64,000 nucleotides of DNA from Termitomyces sp. T153 (Eukaryota > Basidiomycota > Agaricomycetes > Agaricales > Lyophyllaceae): the NCBI GenBank assembly GCA_018296165.2, contig JACKQL020000003.1, positions 1,571,686 to 1,635,685 of the forward strand. The letters are read 5' to 3'. Positions 46,740-58,561 of the stretch are shown here, piece after piece; position 1 is the stretch's first letter, and every line of letters begins with the position of its first letter. The notes beneath the pieces are model-generated. The model had not been told where the DNA came from, made no database searches, and worked only from the letters and a program-made list of their open reading frames with translations. The position numbers and the translations under genes are program-made.

Positions 46740-49700
46740 CAAAGGGTATATCTTTAATTTTCTTCTTTGCTGGCAGCATTGCCAGTATCATTGTTGTCTA
46801 TGAGGTCAGTTTGTTTGAGTTCTTGGAGTTGCGAGGTATCAATGTTGAAAGTGTTGCTAGGCACTGGTATGTGTTCTTTAGCGAAGTAAGGAACCAATCA
46901 AAATGTGGCTATGGGGAAATGTAGTACTGAGCCATCTAGTTTGCAAAGGATGTAAGCACTGCCACAGTTACAAGAAATTACCACCAATGGGCCTAAGTAG
47001 CAAGGCTTCATTTTCTTGTTATGTATTACTTTGATTCTAGTGTTCCTCATCAGTACAAAGTCACTGGCTTGGAAATTGTAGTTGCAGATTGTAGCGGCAT
47101 GTCCTGCTTTGAAGCAAATGGCAGCTAGGTGACAAGTGCTGAAGAGATTACTATGAAGGTGATCGAGGTCTTCTTGTTGACATTGAAGATCAATTGCTTG
47201 GTGGACTATGAGGTTGGTTGTTGATAACAGGAAGTTTGGCAGTGGTTGCAAATATGTCACTTCCACTATGTCAGCTGGTAAGAGGGGGTGGGTACCAGTT
47301 GTTGCATAGTAAGGGGAGCAACCCATTTGCTTGCAAACTGTAATATGTTCTGACCAAAAGACAGAGTAAGTAGCTGTACTCCACCTAGCCTGATTGCTAT
47401 CAACTGCTTTGAAGAGGGCTTGGAAAACATTGAAGTGAGGTCATTTGACTATCCCATTAGCGCACTTATTGTAACCCAAGATCTGAATATGGTGTAAGTT
47501 GTACTTCTTCACCAAGTAGGTGACTGCTTTCAAGATTGGAGGACCATTGTTGGTAACAATTTTGCTAAGTGCTCCCCAGTGACAGATGATGTCCTCATAT
47601 AACCATTTGGCAATGGCTTTGGTGTTCTCTCTGGCAAGCATATGGAACTCAGGGTAATGAGTTAGCAAACACCATCCTTGAATGATATATTTAAACTTAT
47701 TGGAAGGTGGCATGAACATGGTGTCAATATATATCTTGCTGAACAAGGGTGCCAGCATAGCAACAGTTGGCAGGATGAGAACTTTGGTTGCCTGGTGCAC
47801 TTGGCAGAGGTGGCAAGTCCAGATGTACCACACAATATCAGTGCTAAATTGAGGCCACCAAAATCATTCTAAAAGTGCTGAGCAGGTAGTAAAGAGACCT
47901 CTATGTTCCAGATCATCATGCATGGCTTTTAAGACTTGTAGGTGACTAGTGGTGGGAACAAACAGCTTGTGGGTAGCTGCACTTGGTGAATGAATCCATG
48001 CAGGCAATTAATCCAGTCTTTGTAAACAAAGTTGTCACTATCATCAGTAAGTGGATCACCAGGCTGGGGAGGACATTGCAAGAGACCATTGGGGCCATGG
48101 AAAGTTCCTCTGACATGAACAAGCTCGAAGTGAAACATTAATATTGCCATAATCCAGCAGTTCATGCTGGCAAAAGGCTGGATGTCAGGGTTCTGAAGCA
48201 TCTCCTTAATGTAGCAAGCATTGACTTCAATGATGAGGTTCCTAATGCCAATAAGGTACATTCACAAAGCTTGTAGTGCTTGATAAAGGCTGTAGAGCTC
48301 CAACTTGGGCTGACTGAATCTGGCTTTTCTTTTGTTAAGCGTAATTGATCCAAAGTAGTTGTAGCAGTGTTCTTTGTGATTGTTGCCAGTGCACTGGCAA
48401 AGGTAATAACCAACCACTATATATGAAGTGTCAACCACTAAGATGACAGGATCAGGTGATTCATAGTCAATAGAAACTAGGGGCTTAGTGTCTTGTAAGG
48501 CTTTTATGAGGTCATGCTGAGCATTTATCTGATCAGGACCAAACTCAAAAGGGATTCCAACACAAGTAAGTTTTGTTAAGTTGTTGGTGCAGTGAGCAAA
48601 ATTCTTGACAAAAATCCTAAGTACCCCAACTGTACTAAGAAAAGCTCAGACTTCTAATAGCAACTTGCAAGGGCCCCAGCACTCAATCAGAGCTAAGCGA
48701 CTTTTTTCAGGGATGCAACTGCTAGGGGTGCAAACATGGCCAAGGATTTTGAAAGTCAGAGTGCATAGAACTAGCTTGTGACCTGAAAAGGTGCCACCAC
48801 AATACTTCATCTGCTGGAGAATTCTGTTAAGAAGTTCAAAGAACTCCCATAGTGCTAGGCAAATATTTGGGTTAGCAGGATGCTTAGCAGGTTTACCATT
48901 AACAATATTCCAGTTCTTGGATTCTTTAGTGCCAACATCGTCAATAAAGCTGAGCACATTATGGGGGATCTCTAGCTGCAATATAGAGGTAATGTTGTCA
49001 TGAAATATTGGCACAGAGTTAGTCCATCCCATTGGCAAGATTACTAAGCAAAGAGTGCCAAATGGAGTCTGTAATGTTGTTAAGTCACATGAAGCTGGGT
49101 CAATAAGTCACTCATTATAGCCAATGTAGAGGTCTAGGATGGCACCACAGATGCATCCAGCAAAAGATTTGGCAACATGGTCTGTAAAAGGTGGTACTCT
49201 GGAATGTTGAATAGTGACACAGTTCAGCAGCTCTAGACTGTGCATAATCCTGAGCTTACCATTTTTCTTGAGAATGCAAAACCATTGGGAGCGGTAAGTA
49301 GAGTTTAAAGGCTCATAGATGCCAGCATTAATCTTGCCGCAAATTATCTCACATACTTCCTTTTCTAGTCCTAGCGGTATGGGGTGGTTGTGCTAGACCC
49401 AAGGTATGTGAGGTATTGTTGGTATGCATACTGGTGGGAAGAAGTTGGGGCACAATCTTCCTCATTTGGAATCCTCCCAGGCAAAAGCCTTTTCTTGCTT
49501 GGTGACCATGTTGACCAGCACATTCATCTTGTTGCTGGTAAGAAAGCCTGTGTTGTGGTCTTTGACAAGTTTTGCTTGTTGTTTGCTAGTGAATCACTGG
49601 GTCAGGACAAAGGGTGGCAGATTAGGGTCTAGAGTGGGCATTGTTGCTAGCAGATCACCAATAATCTGTCTCTTGATTCAAAAGTCTTCACTAATGTGGC

Positions 49701-49846
49701 TGGCAACCAGTTTGGTTTTCATAGCAATGGGTTTGTACTTCTTTACCTGGATTCCTTTTTGCTTAGGGGGTTTGTTAGTGACAAATTGAGCAGGAAATGG
49801 AATGTTAATGTAGGTGGGGGCAGTGTCTGTATCATTTGTATCAAGA
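46740..49846 (-). mobile_element. Gypsy A, old CpG-depleted copy (pol fragment)
   Basis: Minus-strand homologue of 60900-64000. From right to left: the pre-RT region (TFPAQF-type, about 49800); RT with SFIDDVG (48955-48931); RNase H (about 48420-48100); integrase zinc region and core (WYIWTCHLCQVHQ, FMPPSNKFKYIIQG, NNGPPILKAV; 47833-47441); C-terminal GPLVVISC...DGSVLHFPIATF (47326-46898). Many stops and frameshifts; CpG nearly absent. The right end is cut precisely by the B LTR at 49847. No LTR of its own found on the left. Confidence 0.88.
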
Positions 49847-50787
49847 TGTCAGGTTCTGCTGATGACAGGGGCTCAGCTACACTGGTGAGTCCTTACTAAG
49901 CGGACACAATGTCCTGCACTTATAACCAAGCATCCGGTATTGACGCGGAGGGACTTGCGAGGGGGAGCTAGGGGTGGTCCAAGCAAGTCCAGAGCAGCTC
50001 GGGGGCATCTAAGATCAAGTATACTTGTTGTTGAACCTGGACGGGTGTCGGAGCAAGTTCATGGGCGTGCAATTAGAATGCGGGGTAATCGGAGGCTTTG
50101 CGGTTGATGGGGGCAGAGCTGGAGGTTTGACAGGAGATTGCCAAGATGTGAGGTGTTCCTGGGCTGAGTGGGAGTGAGGTCCGGGGTTGTCATAGGAATG
50201 TTCAGGTCGTAGCGTGCACGCAGAGTTCGTACTGTCATTGGAGATAAAAGGAACTTAGGAAGACAAAGGAACTATACATGGTTGAGATGAGGCAAGACGA
50301 GACAGAGAACAGAGATAGATTCAAAACTAAAAATAGAGACAGGGACGAGACAAAAGACAAGACATAGGAAACCGGTAAATGCAATATCAAGACTAAAGTA
50401 CTAGGGGTTCTTCTACAACTTATATACCTACTACTGGGCGGCTCCAGAGGGCAGAGGAGATGGCAGCAGCTTGACGGAACTGCACAGAGTCAACGGTTGT
50501 TGGGTGCAATCTTGGAATGGGCCGCGGTGACATTCTGATGGGATCAGTTGGAAAGTGGATCGTTCTGGGGTCGGGAAAAGCCTCGGGAGTCCAGGGGAAT
50601 TCAGGGGATGCATCAACTGCTGCGGAGAAGGCGTTGGAGTTGATCAAGGAGCCATTGGGGTCTGCCGAAGAAGTGTCAGAGTTGCCTGAAGTGGGCGCGG
50701 AGGGTGGGCGAGGGTTGGGGAGCTTGGCGGAGCATTGAAGGGGGGGGGCTGGGGGTGGTGTCGGGGTCTAGAGAGTGGGTCGTGACA
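49847..50787 (-). repeat. Gypsy B 3' LTR
   Basis: 941 bp, TGTCACGACCC to GAACCTGACA on the minus strand; CpG retained. The C-rich tract at 50788-50797 on the plus strand is the complement of its polypurine tract (GGGGGGGTGA). CAAGA precedes it at 49842-49846, the left half of an expected duplication. Confidence 0.85.
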
Positions 50788-51309
50788 TCACCCCCCCTTC
50801 AGCGTCGAGACCCTTGAGATGCGGGGTACAGTTCAGGGATCGGTGGGGCGTGGGAATCAAAGTCAAGCAATATTGATCAGACCGCAGTAGCGGCAGTGGC
50901 GTGGGGAATGAAGTCGAAGCATGGCCACTGCTCAGGGGGTTCTTTCCCAGTCATTGAAAAGGATCAGACGTACTCTGGAGTTCCCAAACTTTTCCAATGT
51001 CATCTTCCACGTATTCTCCAGCAGCGTCCCCCTCCCCATCGGCACATACCTCGACCTCTTCCTTGGAGGACTCTGAGGGTCAGCAAGACCATAGGCGGGT
51101 GCAGGCAATGTACCATAGTTGTAAGTACCATCTCTTACTCGTCATGGCTGGAGCACTTGAATAAGCCCCGTCAGAGTTGTTGGTGGTGGTGGCGGGCCCT
51201 TTGGGGCCTACATTGGGGGAGGTTCCAGCGCAGTTGCAGGGGAGATGGTCCTCACTTCTTGCTCCAGGTCTGGTATGGCCCCCGGGGTGGTCCGCTGATG
51301 AGCCCCAGT
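50788..51309 (-). pseudogene. Gypsy B internal 3' end
   Basis: About 520 bp between the B polypurine tract and the start of gypsy A. The last frame before the tract reads LLDFDSHAPPIPELYPASQGSRR then stop, consistent with a pol C terminus. Upstream frames are broken. The element is cut at 51309 by LTR A; its remainder would lie beyond the window. Confidence 0.5.
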
Positions 51310-52390
51310 TATTGCTGAGCACCATTTTTGGCATTCTTTTGGCATTGCGGACTTAGCGGCAGCTGACTACTTTGTATTTGACACAAGTCACAACACTCAG
51401 CACATGGGACCGAGCCCGAGGGTTGGACCAAAGCATGAGACCCTAGCGACCATGAGACTTATCGAGCATGAGAAATATCATGTGGAGTCTGGAGCTTGGG
51501 CCTAGATCATCAAGGCCTAGACCCCCTAGCAATGATTATTAGCAACCCTAGCAATCCTGGCAAACAAGATGACGTTCTTCTACCATATATGGACAAATTA
51601 TCAGGCACGTACCTTTTTACTATCATTTTGTTTGCCGAGCTTACCAACATACTTGAATGGCGTCTATGCTTCAGGTGTTGACATTGGACTCTTTTCTTGT
51701 TTTGGTTTTTGTTAGCAATTAAGCGTCACCAAGACTTCGCCTAGGATTTTTCATTTAGTTACAGACTGACACCTTGTATGCACCATAAGCACAGTGACAG
51801 ACGCCATTGCTTGTAGTATTTATTTGTTTACTTTCACATACTATACTTCAAAATGTATAAATACTGATTGTACATAGACACTACATATATCCACATACCC
51901 ACGGAGAAGAGAACAGAGAACCCCCTTTGAAGTCGACTAGCTGCTCTCTCTCTAAGCCTAACAGCTTGAGATTACACTTTGCCTTTCTTTCCCTTATCCT
52001 GTCTTTGACTCCAGCTTAGCGACAAGCCTCCTCGACTTCGACTTCAACTTAGTTTGGTACCAACTGTGGGTGCCTATTTATGTTAATTCGACTTAGCAAC
52101 GCTAGTGACTTCAGCTAGTAACTAGATCACGTTTGTCCCCTAGTTCCCCTCCTTCCTTTACCGTCTTCTCTTCCCCTACTCTTCTCACCACCGTTATGAT
52201 GACCTCAGCTGGCGATAGCACCTTCTTTCTACTTCACCCCACATCACAACTTTTGCTCTAGTTCTCTGGGACGGTTACTGACTCGCCCTCAACTATTAAA
52301 TTCCTACTGCCAGCTACCCTATCTAGTGACTAGTGTCAGGACCTCTCTTTAGGTTTCCTGCATGGCACTAGGTGGCATAGGAGCACATCA
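51310..52390 (+). repeat. Gypsy A 5' LTR
   Basis: 1081 bp, TATTGCTGAGCAC (TG decayed to TA) to GGAGCACATCA. A TATAAATA box lies at 51856-51863. It is preceded by CCAGT (51305-51309), the expected left duplication. Confidence 0.85.
51856..51863 (+). promoter_or_regulatory. TATA box in gypsy A LTR
   Basis: TATAAATA within the LTR about 530 bp before its end. The old LTR copy has AGTATAAATG at the equivalent place (near 42430). Confidence 0.55.
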
Positions 52391-52393
52391 TTT

Positions 52394-52411
52394 TGGAGCC
52401 CACCACAAGGG
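52394..52411 (+). other. Gypsy A primer-binding site
   Basis: TGGAGCCCACCACAAGGG starts three bases after the LTR; TGG plus 15 bases would pair with a tRNA 3' end. The tRNA identity was not determined. Confidence 0.6.
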
Positions 52412-52997
52412 TACTTTGAAGTTAACCATTCCACCAGAAACAAGAGCTCAAGCAAAACGTTGCTTGGAAAACCTTATTGAACCACCCCCATCTACCCTTT
52501 CGACCCCTCAGCACTCTTCGACAGCAGTCCGTCCTTGACCTCTTGCCGACAAACTTGAAACCGCTAGAAACCTTTGTGACGTTAGCAAAATCCTTGCTGA
52601 TTTTCCAGGCGCCTTTATTGAAAGTTTCCTTGATGCATTACTTTCACCTTTGACACCTACCAACTCTCTATTCTTCCTAGAAGCTCAATCTATCCCTTCA
52701 TCACCAATTAACCCCTTTCTTTTGCTAAATCCGACAATTGCTAACATGAACAACGACCCCATCGCTTGGCATGCTAGAATGCCACCGCGCAACGACACAA
52801 CTGCGCCTAAGTGGGATGAGAGTTGCCCTAGGGAACTCCCCCAATACTTCAAGGAACTGGAAGATCTCTTTGCTGACTGTGGCATTGCTGATGACACGCA
52901 GAAGAAGGAATATGCAGCTCGATACATCTCTTATGACACGGCAGAAACCTGGCTTGGCCTACCTGAATTTGGCGACAATGTTATTATCGGCAACAAC

Positions 52998-53341
52998 TGT
53001 TAGAATATGAAACCTATAAGTAGCACAGAATGTTAATATCCTCAGTGTTTCTGTACAAACGACTGTTATTTGTGCGTACCTATAAGTAGCACAGAATGTT
53101 AATATCTAAGTCTATCATAAGTATAGTGTCCGAATCAGATATGATAGTGTATCAAGCTCACCCTCAGTGTTTCTGTACAAATGACTGAGGGTGCCCAATG
53201 TTGGTACGTAGTATATATAGCTCTCTATGCCATTGTCCTTTGTCCGATGGCCATGCACATTGGCCCTGACTTCATTGTTTTCATTCGCCCGGTGGCCAAT
53301 GCTCATGGTGCCTTTGTGCCTCTGTCTGCCAGATTGCAACA
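52998..53341 (-). repeat. copia-2 3' LTR
   Basis: 344 bp, same structure; hairpin CACCCTCAGT / ACTGAGGGTG at 53159-53193. Confidence 0.95.
53159..53193. promoter_or_regulatory. Hairpin in copia-2 LTR
   Basis: 10-bp perfect arms, 15-nt loop. The core ACCCTCAGT/ACTGAGGGT is identical to the copia-1 LTR hairpin although the rest of the LTRs is not alignable by eye. Confidence 0.65.
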
Positions 53342-53379
53342 CTCCTCCTCACCGTGGGCATTGGTCATCTCCTCCTCAC
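53342..53379 (-). other. copia-2 doubled polypurine tract
   Basis: GTGAGGAGGAG twice on the minus strand: at 53379-53369, overlapping the pol stop codon, and at 53352-53342, abutting the 3' LTR. Confidence 0.75.
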
Positions 53380-56300
53380 GTGGAATCCCAGACCGACATC
53401 CTGAGAATCATGCGGAGTTTTGAGAATTGGGGTGCAGGAAGTGCTTTGGTGAAGATGTCTGCGACATTGTCTTTTGTGTTGACGTAACGTATGATGATTT
53501 CCTTTGATGCAACGCGCTCTCGCAGGAAATGGTATTTGATGTTGACGTGCTTGACATGCTGGTGGAGCATAGGGTCTTCAGAGAGATTTATTGCAGAATT
53601 GTTGTCGCAGAGCAATGTCGTAGCCCCCGTCAGTGCATATCCTATTGCTGTCATGAGTGTTCGTAACCAGATACATTCTTGTGTTGCCTCAAATGCTGCC
53701 ATGTACTCTGCTTCGCATGAAGAAGCAGCGATGGTGCGCTGTTTGCGGGTTGACCATGAGACCACTCCTGAGCCCAAGGACCAAGCATATCCCCCTACGC
53801 TCCTCTGGGTGTCAAGGCAATTGGCCCAGTCCGAGTCCATGAACCCAAGTAGTGATACTGGCTGCTTACCCCCCAGGGACAGCCCCAGTGTCCGTGTCCC
53901 CTTCAGGTATCAAAGAGTGCGGATTGCTGCATTCCAGTGTGTCTGTGTAAAACAGTCCAGGTATTGTGACAGCTGCTGGACAGCGTACTGAATATCTGGG
54001 CATGTAGAGACTGCCAGCCACAGCAATCCCCCTACCAGCCTTCTGTAGGGTATACAGGATATCTTGTTGCGTTCCTCGTGTGTTAATTTGGACAAGTCAA
54101 TGCGTCGGAGCTTTGTCCCTGGTTCCATCGGTGTTGATATAGGTGTGGCGTTTGATTGCCCGAATTGCTGGACGAGGCGGTCGATCAGTACAGTCTGCAA
54201 TAGGTGGACTAGGTGGTCCCCTTGGTTCCAATTGACCGCAATTCCAAGGATATGCTTGGGCGTTCCTAGATCCGTGATGGTCCAGACACTCGCCATCTCT
54301 TTCTTGAACTCCTCGTTTGCCACCTTCATACTTGCTATGGCTAAGAAGTTGTCTACGTGAACCCCCACAATCACTATACCTGTCTCTGTCTTCCTGTAAT
54401 AGATGCATGCCTCGCATGCCAGTCGTGTAAACCCCCACCTTCGCATATGTTTGTCAAGCATTTTGTTCCATATCCTGCCTGCTTGTTTCATGCCATATAG
54501 CCCTTTCGCCAACTTGCACACCCACAATTCCTTCCCCTTCTCTTCAAATCCTTTCGGCTGTTCCATGTACATGGTCTCCTCCTCAGGTAAGATTCCATTC
54601 AGGAATGCAGTTTTGACATCTATCTGATTAGCATCCCATCCCATTGTTGCCGCCAGGTGCAGTAAGATCCTCCAAGATTCCACGCGCGCTGTAGGTGAGG
54701 TAGTTTTTGTGTAGTCCTTACCATAGACTTGGTTGAAACCTTGTACGACATGGCGTGTTTTGAACCTAGTGATTTTGCCGGTCTTGTTACGCTTAATGGA
54801 GAACACTGGTCTACCTTTCAGGATATGATGGCCCCGTGGTACATCCTCTTGTGGGATCAGAGTCCATACTCCCATTTCCTTTAAGGAGTTGAGTTCTTCC
54901 CGATATGATTCTTCCCACCTTGCTCCATCTGGCGAGTTTCTTGCCTCTTCCCATGTTCGTGGACATTCAAGATCAGCTTCAGAGTCCAGGTCCGGTAGGT
55001 CCTCGATCACGTTAAGTGCCGCTAAAATTTGATCAAGACCAGGTTCCTGTTCTCCGGCGATGTCATCATCCTGGACCTGTCTCTGCTCCACAGCAGCTCT
55101 CCTGCACTCTGCCCTTTCTTCCCTAACACGTTCAGCCGCCTCCTTTGATTCTCTAACTGCCTTCTCCACTCTTGTCTCCCCTCGCTCTCTCCAGTGGCAT
55201 GCTTTCTCTGTAGGGATTGTGACCCTTGCAGATCTACAGACATCTGGTTCAACTTGCATGGGTTCATTTGGCACAGGTGGTTCGTCCTGCTCGACTACAA
55301 CTGGTGGCACGTCAATGACTGTTCCATGGATAGGTGGGGTCTTGTCATCATTTTCTTTGACAGGCCTAATGGGAGCGTCTGTCGCATCTTTTGCAATGGA
55401 GTTCATGTTTGGGAAGTCAAATTCAGGCTCTCCCTGGTTGGTAGTAGCTCGCTCAACCAAAGATGAGGTTGGGGAATCATTGTGGCTCTCAATGAACCGT
55501 ACATGATAAGAACTGTACACCTTTCTTGCTGAGCGGTCATAGCACCTATATGCTTTGGAGTTAGGATCATAACCAATCAGCACGCATTCGATGGAGCGCT
55601 TGTATACTTTGGGATTGTGCTTATTTTGTATCAGCACAAAGACCCGACAGCCTATCTCCTGGATGTATGAGTAGTTAGGCTTCTTCTCATACCATAATTC
55701 ATCTGGGGTGACGTTGCATACTGCCGATGTTTTAGTTTTCCCATGTAGGTGAGTCGCTGTCAAATAGAATTTGTCCCAAAGGTATGTTGGACACTTTGCT
55801 GCCAGCCTCATTGCACGTGCCTTCCCCATGAGTGTCTGATGCAGGCGTTCCACCTGGCCAATGTGTGCTGACGTGTACAGTGCACCAACCTCTAGTATGA
55901 TTCCCTTTTCCTTGTACCACTTCTTGTGTTCTTCTCCATTGAATTCCCCATCATGACCAGTCTGTAGTATCTTTAGGCACAACCCAGTCTTGTTCTCACG
56001 TGCTATAATCCATGCCTTAAGTTCATCAAACCCATCGTCTTTTGCTTTGAGTGGAATTGACCATGGTTTATTTGTGTGATCGTCGACAATATTCATGATG
56101 TAGTTATTTTTGGTGCGAGATGTAACAGCTGACTGTCCTGTAAGGTCCACCCATACTTTCTCTAGTTTCCTCATAGCTCTATGCCCCTCTCCCTCCTCCC
56201 TCTCCTTTGGTACTGGTGTCCTGGTCTGTTTGCCAAGGATACAGTGGTCACATTTCGGAGGTTTGGAGGGGAAGGATGAGGGCATACCTTGAATCATGCC

Positions 56301-58052
56301 TGCACGCGCCATCTGCATAATGGTTTGGTAGTTCACGTGTCCAAGTCTCAGGTGCCAGGATTTGAGGTTGGGTGAGGCGTGAACTGCGAATGCATGTTCA
56401 CTGAGAAGGTCAAGTGCGTATAGATCTCGTTTCAGGATGAGAGTGCTGGTGGCAACGAGTTTGCCATTGCTTTTATTAGTCAAGGCAGCTCCAATATCGT
56501 CGAATGTAGTGGCGATCCCGATTTGCCATGCTAGTTTGCTGACAGACAATAGGTGTACCGTTGATTTTGGTACATGAAGCGCATTCTCGAGTTCTAGATA
56601 GGTACCTTCAGCTACACACAGGCGTATAGTACTGATGCCCATGGCCGCGATTGAGGAACCTCCTACTCCGCAAATAGGCCTTTCATGGATCGGGTTGATT
56701 GTGATGAAGTCGGTGATGTCAGGGGAAATATGAAGGGTGGCTCCAGAGTCTATGAAAAACGAGTCTGCTGTCTGGTCTTTGCAAGATAGAACTGATTCGT
56801 GGCAAGGGTCATGCTTGGTATGCTTGTTCCAGTCTAGTCCAGCTCTCAATTCCTCCTCAAGCACGATCCATGCATCAAACTCAAGTTCCTCGACATCAGC
56901 CAGGGATCCAGCACTGGCAGAGGGGATTTCGTCCGATGCCAGCCCTGCAAACTCTGGTTTCGATGAGAAGTTGTTGGTTTTCGCTGTCTGTGTGGCTAGG
57001 TATGTTGCAATCATCTCCGAATCACCCTCCAGGGTGAACGCGTTGCCTCCAGTTGGTGTGAAGGTGATCTTTGAAGTTTTCTTTTTATCCTTCTTCAGAT
57101 TCTTGTAGTAAGCCAAGCGGGCCTTCTTCGACTCTTCAAGAGTTTTTCCTTCCATGGTGCCACCCTCGAGGATGCACCAAGGTGCGGTATGGCCCGTGTA
57201 TACCTGTACAGGGCACTTGCGAGCTTTGCACGTTGAGCATGTGATGTTGCTTCCCCTGAATGGTTTTGCAGCGAACATGGTCGGATTTGTGTCTGCAGGC
57301 GTGGAAGTTGACTTGTCAGCTTCCAGGAGTGTCTGCTCTCCCTCCAAAAACTGTCTGATCTCTACTGGCCCATACTTTGTTGTATCCCCTGCCTGCCCCA
57401 GATCGCGAGAAATAATTGACCGAATGTGCACAAACGATTTGTCGGACAGGGCAGACAACACCGCGATGGACTTCAGCAGGTCCTTGGTAACTTCTCCAGC
57501 ATTGAAAGCGCGGTCGATCTTCTCAAAAATCGCGTCAACTGTTTTTGTGAGGGGTTCAGACAGGCAGCACTTCGTGGTAAGCGCATCCTGGAGGAGACGT
57601 ACTTGCTTGACAGGGATGGCGCCGCCATGATGATCCTTTAGGTACTTCCACAGGACCACTGGGTCCTCTTCCTCTATGCAAAGTTTCTGTTCCGAGGCAG
57701 AGATCGCGCGTTTGAGGAAGGAGCATGCCAGGCGTCTATTTGAGGGCCAGGCACAGCGAGATCGCAGTTTGTAGGTGGAGTGCAGCGCAGGTGGGGGATC
57801 AAACATGTAGTCCCACAGTTGGACCATCGAGAGTTCCAATTTCATGGCGTAGGCCCATTCCGTGTACTTGCCATCGTCTTTCTCCAGTACGTGTCCAGAC
57901 CAGGATGACGTAATCTTCCCAACAGGGTGGATGATGGGATTGCTTGAGTTATCGACCAGCCGCATTTCGGCGATCCTAGTAGCGGATAAGGGTACGGGCA
58001 TGGGTGGGGGTGGATCAGGAGTTTCTACTGGGCTTCCGCTCGTAGATGACAT
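53376..58052 (-). pseudogene. copia-2 Gag-Pol polyprotein with one in-frame stop
   Basis: 1559 codons in a single frame, broken only by a TGA at 53912-53910 in RNase H (RTL stop YLKG; an Arg is expected). Gag occupies the first ~330 residues; a Cys motif CSTCKARKCPVQ lies near 57230. Then protease FIDSGATLHIS (about 56760), pre-integrase WHLRLGHVNY with CX2C, integrase (WVDLTGQ, TGHDGEF, GQVERLHQ) and RT from about 54950. The RT active site reads HVDNF: the second Asp of the DD pair is Asn (codon 54350-54348), whereas copia-1 keeps HVDDF. RNase H: DSDWANCLD, SSCEAEYMAA. Start at 58052 is the first Met after the leader. Confidence 0.92.
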
Positions 58053-58208
58053 ATCTGTAGTTCTGCAGGCAAAGACAAAGGATTTTCAAGGGTACGCGAT
58101 GCTCGCGTAGATTAGATCAGGGGAAATCGGGCAGCAGGCCCGGCACAATAAGTCTGCTTGCAGACTTTCAAGGTATAGGTTTTGTTTCAGTGTTCGAAGC
58201 AGCAACAA

Positions 58209-58217
58209 CCCATAACC
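58209..58217 (-). other. copia-2 primer-binding site
   Basis: GGTTATGGG on the minus strand directly after the 5' LTR; same initiator tRNA-Met half-molecule type as copia-1. Confidence 0.8.
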
Positions 58218-58561
58218 TGTTAGAATATGAAACCTATAAGTAGCACAGAATGTTAATATCCTCAGTGTTTCTGTACAAATGACTGTTATTTGTGCGTACC
58301 TATAAGTAGCACAGAATGTTAATATCTAAGTCTATTGTAAGTATAGTGTCCGAATCAGATATGATAGTGTATCAAGCTCACCCTCAGTGTTTCTGTACAA
58401 ATGACTGAGGGTGCCCGTTGTTGGTACGTAGTATATATAGCTCTCTATGCCATTGTCCTTTGTCCGATGGCCATGCACATTGGCCCTGACTTCATTGTTT
58501 TCATTCACCTAGTGGCCAATGCTCACGGTGCCTTTGTGCCTCTGTCCGCCAGATCGCAACA
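58218..58561 (-). repeat. copia-2 5' LTR
   Basis: 344 bp, TGTTGCGATC to TTCTAACA on the minus strand. Contains the motif ACCTATAAGTAGCACAGAAT (plus-strand reading) twice and the hairpin at 58379-58413 (10-bp arms). Confidence 0.95.

Larger units (their letters stand above)
52998..58561 (-). mobile_element. copia-2: complete Ty1/copia element nested in gypsy A gag
   Basis: 5564 bp with 344-bp LTRs, a perfect duplication ACAAC (52993-52997 and 58562-58566), primer site, one long gag-pol frame and a polypurine tract. Same domain order as copia-1 but a distinct family: LTRs are unrelated apart from a hairpin. LTRs differ at 11 of 344 positions. Confidence 0.96.
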
